Shown piece by piece: positions 11,976 to 22,097 of a DNA stretch of 64,000 nt; position 1 is the first letter of the stretch; each line of letters starts with the position of its first letter. The stretch is from contig JAJSRW010002071.1 in assembly GCA_022414725.1 (NCBI GenBank), positions 1-64,000 on the forward strand, in the 5' to 3' direction. The stretch is from Microglena sp. YARC (taxonomy: Eukaryota > Chlorophyta > Chlorophyceae > Chlamydomonadales > Chlamydomonadaceae). The position numbers and the translations under genes were made by a program. The notes under the pieces were generated by a model that worked only from the letters and a program-made list of their open reading frames with translations, ran no database searches and had not been told where the DNA came from.

Positions 11976-12770
11976 CCACTTCCACGAGGCGATGATCCAC
12001 CACCGTGTGTCATGAATGGACGGACGGACGGTGTGGATGCGACAGTTTTCCACAGTTTTGCGTGTGATGATTGATGCCTTGACAGGTATCTGCAGCTCAA
12101 TTCCCCTACCCCACTCCGTGGGGCCCGCGATTACACTATCGATATACGAGATCTATTGTCTAGCAGGCCTCTGCTTGACATGTGATCATCGTTTGCGATT
12201 ACTTTACCGGGTTTTCCGTCATCTGTGAGTGATATCTTACAGTATCGAGGTATTGACACAGGTGCCACCGCCTGATGCGAGAGGTCACCATGTGATGTGA
12301 GTCTATGTATTGGGCGTTCAAACCTCACGGCGGATTTTTTGAAATTTCTACTCAGAATTTAGAGCCTCCGGAACTCGTTAGCCTGAGATATCAGCACCGA
12401 GGAATCACCATTCCGCTCCAATATAGGTGAACACAAGAGACCGCATGGCACACATGGAGGATACGCGTCCATCAGACCGCATCATGCATGGAAGAGCAGG
12501 GGATATAAAGAACCCACAACGGCTTTTCGTGGGCAGTAGGCGTAGTCGTAGAAAACATTACATTACAGCGGAGGTACAATATGTAGAGTTGACAGGTGAT
12601 GGGTACCTGGAACCCTCTATATCTACTTCATTTTATATACAATATATATATAACTATACTGCTGCTGCTTTGCTTGAGATGAGGTTCTGTAGCTCAATTC
12701 CACTGCCCCGCTTTGCGGTGCCGCCCCTTCAGAATCGCACATAACTCATCTTGGGATGCTGAATGTATAA
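11976..12770. other. Repeat-rich non-coding stretch
   Basis: No gene is supported here. The stretch contains a block (about 12,175-12,305) that recurs at 17,325-17,455. It also has two copies of a GC-rich motif of the type CCCC-RCTCCRY-GGGG (near 12,100 and 12,700) that recurs near 19,840 and can form a short hairpin. Open frames in it are short and mostly run through the repeats. Confidence 0.6.
12175..12305 (+). repeat. Dispersed repeat shared with 17.3-17.45 kb
   Basis: The sequence from the TGATCATCGTTTGCG region through GTATCGAGGTATTGACAC to the ATGCGAGAGGTC motif is repeated at 17,325-17,455 with few differences. At the second site the terminal part is expanded into a 52-bp tandem array, so this copy looks like the unexpanded state. 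Confidence 0.8.
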
Positions 12771-13163
12771 TTACTCCATTTTGCGTGTCGCATGCTCAAC
12801 TTCCAGTTCAGCACCATTCTCTGGGAACATGGACTGTTGCAGCTGCCTGTGAATTCTCAAAATAATTACTCCTTCTAACACCACCACGACGTACGATTTC
12901 TCTACTTCCAGAATGTAAGTGTTCTCGACTCGAGGTGCATCCACCCGTACCACTGATTCGGTGCCGGCCGTCGTGTCTAAGACACTCATATCAGGCGTTT
13001 TGATGATCTGCCCATCTTCATCCTCCGTCCACAGGCTGGCAGTACCAATTGTAATACTTCTTAACTTGATCACGATGCCAGGCAACATCTCGGTCGTCAA
13101 CACATGGACATTACGATTCAGATAGCTCAAAGACGGCATTTTTTCTTCAGCTGCACGCGACAT
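12771..13163 (-). CDS. Hypothetical 130-residue protein
   Basis: The frame starts MSRAAEEK at 13163 and has mixed, protein-like composition: several beta-strand-like segments (VHVLTTEMLPGIVIKL, TYILEVEKSYVVVVL). The open frame extends upstream through a (CAT)n run encoding polyhistidine, but that is better read as a microsatellite in the leader, so the internal ATG is preferred. No family was recognised. It stands alone among repeats, and no promoter was identified. Confidence 0.4.
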   Translation of the reverse strand: MSRAAEEKMPSLSYLNRNVHVLTTEMLPGIVIKLRSITIGTASLWTEDEDGQIIKTPDMSVLDTTAGTESVVRVDAPRVENTYILEVEKSYVVVVLEGVIILRIHRQLQQSMFPENGAELEVEHATRKME

Positions 13164-13176
13164 TCCACAGTTCAGC

Positions 13177-13177
<1 letters not shown>

Positions 13178-13218
<41 letters not shown>
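13178..13218. repeat. (ATG/CAT)n microsatellite
   Basis: About 13 tandem copies of a 3-bp unit lie just upstream of the minus-strand hypothetical gene. In that gene's frame it would encode an artificial polyhistidine run. Confidence 0.9.
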
Positions 13219-13220
<2 letters not shown>

Positions 13221-13229
13221 GCATGTCAA

Positions 13230-14770
13230 ACATATTTATACTCATGATACTCAAGTGAACACTTCGTTCAAATTTGTGTACCGCAAACTGAGCACAGGTA
13301 GTGTGCTTCCATTATCTCTCTGCTCCAAAACAATTGCCGCAAAGGGCTCCGCATAGATACAACAATACAGTCAGAGACACAAATTGTGTGTCCCATCTGC
13401 TGCATGGCACGCAGGAGAACCGAGCCATTATCACCCCCCATCCAGCTTGTGCACCTCTGAAGCAAACCAGCAGCCAGTCATCCCCCATTCACCCACAAAC
13501 GCTCTCTCAGCCCGTGTCCCCACAAACGCAGGTTGCAGGTTGTACCGTCTGGTGGAATAGCAGTGCCGATGGATCACATGGTCAGCCTATACCAAGCATG
13601 CAAATCTGCTTTCTCACCTGGAATGTAAAGAGCGGCAGTTGAGTCGCAATAACTCGCAGGCAGCCAATAGAGCGGGGTAATAGTCACCGGCAGAAACCTG
13701 CAGACAAGGAGAAGGAGAAGTCAACTTTGTAAACTCGAAACTCAGTGAAATCAGGTGTTTGAAGAAGCGAGTTGGGATGAATCGAGAATGCTTAACGCAC
13801 CCGAAAGCTCGCTGGGCAGTGCGTTAGGCAATCGCGGTTTCAGTAGACAGGAGTTCGAAGGGGGAGGCAACGGGACTATCCGTGCAGAGTGGCAGCAGTA
13901 CACAAGGGTCCGGGCGTGGCCTGGTGTTGTTTTGGGACATTTATGTTGGCGTTTGCTGGCCACTGGTCCACCCTTCCGTACCACCTGCACTGGACCAGCA
14001 CTCGCGATTTCGAGGCTGGAGATCGCGAAAACGCATTCAGTAGGTGTTTTTTCATTGGAAACGCCCCGTGAATCTTTCCAATTGGACGCCAATCAAGGGA
14101 GTTAGAGGCTCTCAAAGTTGGAGCTTTTCCTTGCTCCGCAGATTCGCATTCACGACGAATTCGAGGGCCAGAGCGTCGATAATCATCGTGAAAGGAGGTG
14201 AGACTCGCGAGATTGGAAGGCGATCGACTTGAGGAGATGTTGAGGGTCTCATTAACTGCATGAGGGTGTTGTGGGCTGCAGTTTGGCTTGCATGAGGATT
14301 CTTATGGGCTGCATGTGACTTTATATAGCTGCAATTATGCGAAGGGTTGCATGGGGCTCTACAAATGATATGGGACCTGTGTGAGACTATCTACACCAAG
14401 TTGTTGTCACGACATCGTAGGTCGAGTGACACGATGATATACGACACCGGCTCTCGACTGTTCCTGAAGCATATCGTGCGAGTGTGGAGGGTGAAAGACA
14501 TCGCATCGGCAATCAACCTGCATCTGCAATCCGATCGCCGAGGGTGGTGCAACAATGCATGTGGGGCTGTCATGTCATGGAATGTCTGGAGTTGTGCATG
14601 AAATGTGCCTGGAATTGTGTATGAGGTGCCTTGAGTTATAGACTGCATTGACCGGGGTCGCATGGGGCTACACGGGGTTGCCTTCGGGTGTTATGGATTA
14701 CATGGGGGCTGCATGAGGTTGGTTAGGGTTGTCAAGGGTACCATGCACTGGTTCTCTGCACTTTAATGTA
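13230..14770. other. No supportable gene
   Basis: Open frames exist on both strands (for example around 13,755-14,105), but they mirror each other and show no recognisable domain. From about 14,240 to 14,740 the plus strand is a degenerate G-rich repeat built on GGGCTGCATG-like words. I see nothing else. Confidence 0.5.
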
Positions 14771-14813
14771 GTGCAATAATGTGCAGATCCAACCAACACC
14801 TGTCATCAATGAA

Positions 14814-15699
14814 ATGATCGCTCTTGCTCTATGTTGGGGTTCTTATGTGACTAATGTGAATCTTTTGCATCGCAGGCTTACCATACAAATGCAAGGATCC
14901 GCGCCAATCTCTGCAGGAATAACAACCATTCAAAAAGCACGGGATGAGTGTGTTGCTAGCATCGCTACACTAACAGCTGCTCATAGCTCTGAAATTGTCA
15001 CCCTCTGGAAAAAGGTTGACAGACTGGACCAGGCTGCGCGTGCAGGTGAGATGTGACAAAGATGTACGCGGAAATAGCCCAATTTTCTAATGCATGCATG
15101 CTCCATCATGCGCAGGTATGACAATACTGCTTGAAGACGATAATGTCGATGACTGGTTCGCCGTAGCGGCAAGCGTCAATGTCACCATGCGATACCTCAG
15201 ACTCAAGTCTATTGACCAAATGGTGGAGGAGATGCTGAATTCTCACCCAACAGATCCGCCCAGTTCAAGTTTGAGCATGCCGCTGTTGACTTTTGGATTG
15301 ACTGTCTCATTCTTCAAGGCTGTGGCGTGTGATCCTTACGAAAAGTACATCCGTGTACTTCGATCCTTCACCACAAATGATGCTGCAGTTGTTGAAGCGC
15401 AACAGGTGTTTGGTATCAGGCTTACTGCGATGGAGCTCTTTGATCAATATGACGTCTCATTTTTGAAGGTTGGTGATGTCGAGAAAGATGCAACGGATGT
15501 GTGTTGCATACGTGATCTCACTACAAATCTACGCCATGCTCTGGCACACGCCAACTTTGAGGCTTCTGCAGATTACCAATTGATCACATTACGAAACAAA
15601 ACCAATTTTGAGGTTTGCATTACAGTGGATGGCTTTTGGCGGCTGGGCATGTTGGCATTTACTTGCTTCTCCAACAAACTTCGGGGCATCTTCTCGTGA
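14814..15699 (+). CDS. HEPN-like domain protein, spliced
   Basis: Two exons join through an intron at 15,046-15,115 (70 bp) with a GTGAG donor and a CGCAG acceptor. Splicing fuses the upstream frame, ending DQAARAG, in phase with MTILLEDD. The downstream exon encodes LRHALAHANF near 15.53-15.56 kb, matching the R-x4-H motif of HEPN domains, many of which are RNases or nucleotidyl-binding partners. Helices around it (FFKAVACDPYEKYIRVL) fit a four-helix HEPN fold. The first ATG in the upstream frame is at 14814. A possible acceptor (TGTGCAG) at about 14,787 suggests an earlier exon, so the N-terminus is uncertain. The intron marks it as a nuclear host-type gene. Confidence 0.55.
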
Positions 15700-16232
15700 G
15701 CTCACCAGGGTTTGGTTTTAGTAATCTCATGTTGTGTGAGACTACATAACAACATTAGAAAGAGGTTATGATGGCCTGCTCGAAGGTAGTTGTAAGCAGT
15801 TTGCCACTTGGCTACGTATTGTGTTTGTCTCTGAAGGATGTCATCTAGCTTCTGCTGCAATTGTGAGGGCAGTTGCAGCTTTCCTGGTTTTATCCCACAT
15901 ATGCGGCGGATGTCCATATTGCACTGAGACATTATTCTGATCTGGATGTCCCTGGAGAGGCATGCCATGCCATGCAATGCAATGCAATGCAATGTTTTTC
16001 ATTCCAATGAATGCGTTTTCTTTGGCCAGTATTCTTATATCTTTATACCCTACTCCAGCGCACTCCAGCCCGCTTGTGCGAGATCAATCAATCATTGATT
16101 CATTGATTGATTGATCGCAGATAGAAGAAAAATTCAAGGAGATAGAACAGATAGAAGAAAAATCCAAGGAGATACTCATCGGAGACAGCAAAGAAGAAAA
16201 ACACACGAAGCGGTTTCATTTTAGTATTCCGT
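15700..16232. other. No supportable gene; short microsatellites
   Basis: The stretch holds a short (AATGC)n run near 15,970-15,995 and ATTGATTC-type repeats near 16,085-16,115. These are followed by imperfect direct repeats of an AGATAGAAGAAAAAT-containing unit. Nothing coding is convincing. Confidence 0.5.
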
Positions 16233-16365
16233 TGAAGTGATTTCTTGTCTACCCATAGCCACGCAGCATAGGTTGACAACCAACGCGTACACGACATTGG
16301 TTGTAATGTGCGCCATGATCGCTGTCGAGCTGCTCATATGCTATATCCCAATGCGCGCGATTACA
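16233..16365 (+). repeat. Dispersed repeat, copy 2
   Basis: This is the near-identical second copy of the repeat at 11,845-11,975, in the same orientation. It is preceded here by non-coding sequence rather than by the ORF seen at the first site. Confidence 0.85.
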
Positions 16366-16748
16366 CCATTATTATAGGCATGACGGCTCGTCTTCAGTCT
16401 CGAATTCGTACGCGACAGGCGACGCTACGTCAACCAGGTGGTTGTACATGGACAGCTCGTGACCCGAAAGGGCAGCGGCGGCGTGCGCGTTGCTCGGCGT
16501 CAGATCCGTGCGCAGAAGACGAAGTTTCACGAGCTCGAGCATACGGCAGACACTCTCAGGGCACAGGCGGTAGTTTCTCGCCTCCTGAGTCCGCTTGCCC
16601 TTTACCTGCACCCGCTTCGTCTCGCTCCGCTGGGGGGGAGAGGTGAAAGGGGCTCCGCCACTTGTTTAATGTGGTACGGTGGTTCTCATCCAAGTGTTCT
16701 CGGAACTGAGGTGGGTGTGCACTAACCTACTATTAAAACTGATTGCCA

Positions 16749-17126
16749 CTAGTAGGCATGAATATTCCTGGCCCTTATGCCATTTATTCCCTTATATTCT
16801 GTACCATAGCTACCATCTTTATCGGGTCCTGAATAGTTGTCATATTTAACAAGATTTGGAAGTGTACGTTTCCTTCGTGTCAGGTGTTGATCGTCTGTTT
16901 CCCAGTTCTCCTGCTTTAGTTGAGTGCTATCCGTAATCTCTCTTAATCTTTCAGGCGTAATCTTTCCGTCGATAAAGGTTTCACTGCCACCTTTTTGTCT
17001 TCTTTGTATTTTGTTACCTTCTTGTGGTACAAACTTACTGTAACCAAACGTTCCATCTGGTTTCCTTACTTTAACACATAAAGTGACTGACCCGTTCTGT
17101 CCGCGTCCACACTTCTTCTTGTACAA
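16749..17126 (-). CDS. ORF fragment of unknown origin
   Basis: A 125-codon frame with protein-like, Lys/Gly-rich composition (KVRKPDGTFGYSKFVPQEG) lies in a more AT-rich patch than its surroundings. There is no ATG near its 5' end, so it is either a truncated gene or an exon. No domain was recognised, and it could be a transferred fragment. Confidence 0.3.
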   Translation of the reverse strand: MYKKKCGRGQNGSVTLCVKVRKPDGTFGYSKFVPQEGNKIQRRQKGGSETFIDGKITPERLREITDSTQLKQENWETDDQHLTRRKRTLPNLVKYDNYSGPDKDGSYGTEYKGINGIRARNIHAY

Positions 17127-17399
17127 AACACGGGTAGCTCCATCTTTGCAAATACTTCTTGTATGAGTACTGGTGTATGTAGTGTCCGCATTTGTATATG
17201 CATATAATCAAATTTTATTCCTTGACGACGATCTCATCCGTTGAATTTAAGCTACCCGTATATCCTCGAACCTATGAATTTCTTATTACACATCCGGGGG
17301 TCCGGGGGACATGTACCTCTGCTTGACACGTGATCACCGTTTGCGATTACTTTACCGGGTTTTCCGTCATATGTGAGTGATATCTTACAGTATCGAGGT

Positions 17400-17640
17400 A
17401 TTGACACAGGTGCCGCCGTGATGCGAGAGGTCGCCGTGTGATGTGACTCGACTCGACAGGTGCCGCCGCCTGATGCGAGAGGTCGCCATGTGATGTGACT
17501 CGACTCGACAGGTGCCGCCGCCTGATGCGAGAGGTCGCCGTGTGATGTGACTCGACTCGACACACGTGCCGCCGTGATGCGAGAGGTCGCCATGTGACTC
17601 GACTCGACTCAACTCGACACAGATGCCGCCATCCTTGATG
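17400..17640 (+). repeat. 52-bp minisatellite, 4 copies
   Basis: The word ATGCGAGAGGTCGCC recurs at 17,421, 17,473, 17,525 and 17,577, a 52-bp period, within a larger block also present at 12.2 kb. Open frames across it (Ser/His/Arg-rich) are artefacts of the repeat. Confidence 0.9.
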
Positions 17641-17849
17641 AGAGTGGTCGCCGTTCCTCTAAAAACGAGTGTAAACGTAGTGGCCTAAGCCCCCTCACCC
17701 AAATTCTGTGTAGTGCTGGCGGCGGTACAATCGATCGCCGGACATGATAAAGGCCCGACGATCCCCGAAACTGCATAATTTCCTTTTGTTTTGTTCTCCT
17801 CTCTCTTCCTTCGAACACGACCGACCGACATCTTCCTCCTTGCCATAAG

Positions 17850-18560
17850 CAGCATCATTCATCGAGCCTCGAGTGAAGTGTGTGGCTCACGCCCGACAGC
17901 ATCGATGGGGATTGCCAAACCCCCGATGTCTGATAACACACTCGAGGTTGGCTAACCTCTCGGATCGATGAGAGTGCTGTCAAGGTAGCCGCCACAGCTT
18001 GCGAATACGAGCAATTCCTCTGTCAAAAGAGGAATATAAGACTCGCTTCTTCCAAGCTTGGAAAGCTAGCTACCTTGGCACTCTGTACGATCCTTGAGGG
18101 TTCTTTGAAGCCGCCTTAGTCATTCCTTTGCTTTGCTTTGCTTTGCTTTGCTTTGCTTTGCTTTGCTTTGCTTTGCTTTGCTTTGCTTTGCTTTGCTTTG
18201 CTTTGCTTTGCTTTGCTTTGCTTTCTTTGTGTTCTCCCGTCCATCCTTATTTTCTGAACAAATCTTCCTCATTTCTAGAAGCAGCATTATCATCGAGCCT
18301 CGAGTGCAGTGTGCGGCTTACGCCCGACAGCATCGATGGGGATTGCTCAGACCCCGATGTCTGATAACACACTCGAGGTTGGCTTACCTCTCGGATCGAT
18401 GAGAGTGCTGTCAAGGTAGCCGCCACCGCTTGCGAAGACGAGCAGTTCCTCTGTCAAAAGACGAATCGTCAGACTCTCTCCTTCCAAGCTGTGAAAGTCT
18501 CCTGGGCACTCTGTACGATCCTTGAGGGTTCCTTGAAGCCGCCTTAGTCCTTCCTTTCCT
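17850..18560 (+). repeat. Direct duplication flanking a (CTTTG)n run
   Basis: A block of about 260 bp at about 17,850-18,120 (ATCGAGCCTCGAGTG through GGTTCTTTGAAGCCGCC) is repeated at about 18,275-18,550. About 20 copies of the pentamer CTTTG lie between them (18,126-18,226). Each copy contains an inverted repeat (CCTCGAGTG with CACTCGAGG). No gene is present, and ORFs through the pentamer run are spurious. Confidence 0.85.
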
Positions 18561-18629
18561 TTCCTTTGCTTCCATCCTTATTTTCTGAACAAATCTAGAT
18601 AATCCATAAGCATCATTATCATCGAGCCT

Positions 18630-18900
18630 GGAGACAGATGGACGAGACAATGAGGATGCGCTTGCCGCCGCGGTGTCTTTTGGAGACAGATGGACTAGAC
18701 AATGAGGATGCGCAAGCCGCCGTGGTGTCTTTTGGAGACAGATGGACTAGACAATAAGGATGCGCAAGCCGCCGTGGTGTCTTTTGGAGACAGATGGACT
18801 AGACAATGAGGATGCGCAAGCCGCCGTGGTGTCTTTTGGAGACAGATGGACTAGACAATGAGGATGCGCAAGCCGCCGTGGTGTCTTTTGGAGACGAGGA
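18630..18900 (+). repeat. 52-bp minisatellite, 5 copies
   Basis: GGAGACAGATGGACTAGAC recurs at 18,630, 18,682, 18,734, 18,786 and 18,838, with a truncated sixth start at 18,890. The period is exactly 52 bp. The unit differs from the 52-bp array at 17.4 kb, although both contain GCCGCCGTG. Confidence 0.9.
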
Positions 18901-19000
18901 CATGTTTCCGCCGTTTGCATGTGGAGTCAGATGGACGATGACAGTGTTGCATCCCTTTGCGTGTGTTCGTACGTACGTGTGTTTGCTTGCATTCATTCAT

Positions 19001-19310
19001 TCATGCATGCGTGAGTGCACCATCATCATGTCGTAGCCGCAATCCCATATATCCCTGTTGTGTCCCCTCCCTTCCGATTCGAATCGTCTTTTTTACGAAC
19101 CCCTTGTTCTTCATCTGCCTGTGGAACCACTTTTCTCGATCTTTACTGTCCCCGCTTTCCTCGAGATACATGTGGAACAAGGCAACGCTCGACTCCCTGA
19201 AATCTTCCTCAAACTCGCAGTTCTCGGCTAGGAACGCTTGCACACCGTCCTGCTCCGCCAAATATTCGATGACGAGTGGACAAGGATAATGCAAAAGCCG
19301 CCGTGGCGTG
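19001..19310 (-). pseudogene. D5-type primase-helicase C-terminal relic
   Basis: The minus-strand frame contains FLAENCEFEEDFRESSVALF, then HMYLEE, a Trp-Phe helix, MKNKGFVKK and finally YMGLRL. This order (a 'sufficient acidic Cys' helix, a short helix with Y-x-x-W/E, GF-x-K, and a closing G-[IL]-x-L strand) is the C-terminal DNA-binding module of D5/P4-type primase-helicases. The same module is visible in the clear D5 gene later in this window. No ATPase or primase domain is found next to it, so it is a fragment. It lies about 1 kb from a packaging-type ATPase, which suggests a virophage or polinton-like virus source. Confidence 0.45.
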
Positions 19311-19334
19311 TGCGAGAATGGAAGATGGGCAAGC

Positions 19335-19530
19335 CGCCGTGGCACTCCATCTCGGGAACAACATTTATTTAAACAAAAAATAAATACTGAAGAATGCCGG
19401 AGGCTCACATCAATCCCTATTTTAAACGTGTTCACATGAACACCTCTGAAAAGACTCTCCATCTCGGGAACAACAATTATTTCAACAAAAAATAAATACT
19501 GAAGAATGCCGGAGGCTCACATCAATCCCT
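19335..19530 (+). repeat. 75-bp direct repeat, two copies
   Basis: The sequence from CCATCTCGGGAACAACA to GGCTCACATCAATCCCTAT occurs at about 19,345-19,420 and 19,458-19,530 with minor changes. A third, shorter word of the same kind follows (GGGATCAATCCCGATG). The function is unknown. Confidence 0.8.
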
Positions 19531-19539
19531 ATGTGGGTT

Positions 19540-20085
19540 GGGATCAATCCCGATGTGGGTTGGGATGCCACATGGCAGCCTGCACCTGTTCAGGTTGTAG
19601 GGTGGGATGGATGTACCGCTGTGGTGGTGAAAGAACTGAGACGAGCCACCACAAACACTGTTCAAAGTCAAGAGGTCATCATGTTCCTTCATCAACTGGG
19701 GTCTCCGGTCGCCCACCCGCTCGGTTCTTCGTGGACTTCCAGTGGGGGCTCCCCTTCGGTCTCCCCCGGTCGCTCCGCTGGGGGGAGGTGAAAGGGGCTC
19801 CGCCGCTTGTTTAATAAAATCAGCAACTGAATCCCTCTGCCCCGCTCCACGGGGCCCGCGCTCCCCCCTTCAGAAACCCAAAAGGGTTCTCAAGCAGAAT
19901 CCTGCTTGAAACATGCGTCTTCTTTGGAGGCCCTGACCACAGTGAGAGTGGTCGCCGTGTGACTCGACATGATCCGCCGTGACGAGAGTGGTCGCCGTTT
20001 GACGTGAGTCGACACTGCGTTCCGAAGAACCTGCCAGCTTGTAATTATGCGCTACGTACCTCTGTAATGGTCACGGTTCACCAAC
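19540..20085. other. GC-rich dispersed repeat sequence, no gene
   Basis: The stretch contains a CTCCGCTGGGGGG...GGGGCTCCGCC segment also present near 16,620. It also contains the CCCCGCTCCACGGGG hairpin motif seen at 12.1 and 12.7 kb. No open frame here has a recognisable domain. Confidence 0.5.
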
Positions 20086-20309
20086 TTGCTACTATCCATG
20101 GTGGAACAACACCATAGCAAGCCTAGTCTTGTTACCGAGGTATGTAGCTTCCCAATCACAGACACCGATTGTCTTTTATCTGCGCCGTCGAGAGTGCCCA
20201 TTGAAGGGCCAGCCGCACTGAAGCGATCGCCTCTCTTCATGGACACGCCGACTGTAGCTTGGTTGGTTGCGTTTATTATATGCATCAAATTCCCTAGTCA
20301 GGTGAGTAA

Positions 20310-20846
20310 ATGAGCATCACACAGACAACTTGTAAGCCACAAGTAATGTACATTTTAGGGCGCAGGGAAAGTGGGAAGAGTCACGCTATCACTCAACTTA
20401 TTGCTCAACATTCACCAACCACTCTAATATTGGTCATGACAGAACATAACAAGGAGTACCATGCTTTACATACACCAGAGGCAACGTCGTGTAAACTGTC
20501 TGAATCAGAATCACCTTCACTTGACGGTTTCAATGTGCTAGCATTTGATGACATCCATCTTTTTAATGTACAAGGCCGCCAATTGTTACACAATGTCATG
20601 CAGTCGAAAGCTCGTGCCGTCATCGTGTCTGTCTCTCACCCGTGCAGCATTCCCCTAGCCGGTCGAGACACCATCTTACAACTCAGTCAGTATCATGACC
20701 ATCACGGATCTGACTGGGTGAAGATGTTGAAGGCCACGAATGCATTCCAACTAGCTGCAAATGTGCCTGGTTCTGGAAATACATCCACAGGCACAGCCCC
20801 ACCGTTGTGCTGCACTGCCAAGTGGGTAGTTTCCATGTCACAATAG
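20310..20846 (+). CDS. Packaging-type P-loop ATPase (A32/FtsK-HerA-like)
   Basis: The protein has a Walker A motif (GRRESGKS, residues 17-24) and a Walker B motif with two acidic residues (FNVLAFDD, 74-81). Downstream is VSVSHPCSIPLAGRD (106-120), resembling the sensor and arginine region of A32-like packaging ATPases. Such ATPases pump DNA into capsids of giant viruses, virophages and polinton-like viruses. At 178 residues it is short for the family (usually 200-280), and its last 50 codons overlap a minus-strand ORF, so its C-terminus may be altered. It is near a D5 relic but no capsid gene was recognised, so it is probably an isolated endogenous relic. Confidence 0.5.
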   Translation: MSITQTTCKPQVMYILGRRESGKSHAITQLIAQHSPTTLILVMTEHNKEYHALHTPEATSCKLSESESPSLDGFNVLAFDDIHLFNVQGRQLLHNVMQSKARAVIVSVSHPCSIPLAGRDTILQLSQYHDHHGSDWVKMLKATNAFQLAANVPGSGNTSTGTAPPLCCTAKWVVSMSQ

Positions 20847-21154
20847 TTGGCAAGTGTGACACGGACAACCTCATTGGCTCCATCCTCTGAGGTGATGCTG
20901 AAGGCCCACACGTCATCCAAATCATCAAGCTCGAGAATCTTTGTCAAAGTGATCGTGTATGCGCCCTCCCCATTTGGACTCTTCTGCACCCAAGGTCCAT
21001 AGGTTTTGTTGGTGTTGGGGCCAATCTTGATAATCAAGAATTCCCATGCGCCATCGACAGATGTCGATATCCCCTTCATGGAGGACCCTCCAATCTTGAC
21101 TTTCTTGATATCCATCTGAACATGGCCACCAGCAAGCAAATATTTGGATGACAT
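20702..21154 (-). CDS. Hypothetical protein convergent with the ATPase
   Basis: The ORF begins MSSKYLLAGGHVQMDIKK at 21154 (the frame opens earlier, at 21190). Composition is beta-rich and acidic (EGAYTITLTKILELDDLDDVWAFSI), suggesting a compact globular or structural protein. It overlaps the end of the packaging-type ATPase on the opposite strand by about 145 bp, so one of the two 3' ends is probably not coding. No family was recognised. A capsid-associated role is only a guess from its neighbour. Confidence 0.4.
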   Translation of the reverse strand: MSSKYLLAGGHVQMDIKKVKIGGSSMKGISTSVDGAWEFLIIKIGPNTNKTYGPWVQKSPNGEGAYTITLTKILELDDLDDVWAFSITSEDGANEVVRVTLANYCDMETTHLAVQHNGGAVPVDVFPEPGTFAASWNAFVAFNIFTQSDP

Positions 21155-21189
21155 GGGGGCGCTCGTGAATGGAAGGAATGGGAGATACA

Positions 21190-22097
21190 CAAATTAGCAA
21201 CTCCCATGAAATTTCATGATTGTCACACCGAACCGTTGCGTGAAACCTGCTCCATGCGGCCAGTGCAGATCTGTGCATCCCCATGCATCCTAGGGCAATG
21301 GATGGGTGGGTGTAGCGAGTGTACAAGTGGAGGGTGTGATACATGCTCATGAACACCGAGCTAAGCACCAGCGAGCAAGACTCCTCACTCACCTCAGTTC
21401 ACAATGCCCCTCACTCAACAATCTGATCCTCACTCGAACTCTTCGTAGCGAGAGGAGAACGCGAATCTGCGCAGCAAGGGAAAGCTCAAACTTCAAGAGC
21501 ACCTAACAATGAATGAATGAGCTCAGGGTTCAACTACTGAGCGCAGGGTTTTTCGATAATAAGAAATTAATGTCTTTGTAATCCTGGCACCGTTCGATAC
21601 GGAAGGAATGTGTATGGGTATGAGTGGTTTCTCTCGTGAATCTACCTATACTCATTGTACTACGTTTGTACTCTCTTTGTACTTCGTGGGTATTGCCAAT
21701 ACATTTTTAAGTACATTATACTAGATATCTATACGTACTTCACCGGTAACTCGTCCAACTAATCATTGTAGCTCCATCGCAATAGGATGGACACTCGTAG
21801 TTGTCCCCTGAGCTCATTCATTCATTAACGTACCGTGTGACTCGTGGAATTACCAATAAGATACATTTAGATTACATGAGTGGGTGAATAGTTGGAAATA
21901 CGAGGACAGTAACGGGGGATTATAAGAGAGGTAACAGGAGGTTACAAGGAGGGTACCGTTGACGGGTCAATAGGGTATCATGCGACACATATTGGGTTAC
22001 AAGTAGATAGGATTGTAACCTCCTATAAAAAGAATATGGTGCAATATAACACACAACATAACATGACGGCACATCGCGGGACAACATGGATATGCCA
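21190..22097. other. Intergenic stretch without supportable gene
   Basis: Mixed composition, with some GAACTCTTCG/ACTCTCTTTG-like words and GTAC-rich stretches around 21,650-21,740. No domain-bearing frame and no tandem repeat of note were seen. Confidence 0.4.

Noticed and set aside
13163..13229. N-terminal polyhistidine tract of the minus-strand protein
   Set aside because: It is the translation of a CAT microsatellite in the leader. A normal ATG follows immediately.
17252..17612. Ser/His-rich ORFs of about 70-113 codons
   Set aside because: They are translations of the 52-bp minisatellite in several frames, with no non-repeat domain.
18128..18402. Leu/Cys/Phe-rich ORFs
   Set aside because: They are translations of the CTTTG pentamer run and have no coding signature outside it.
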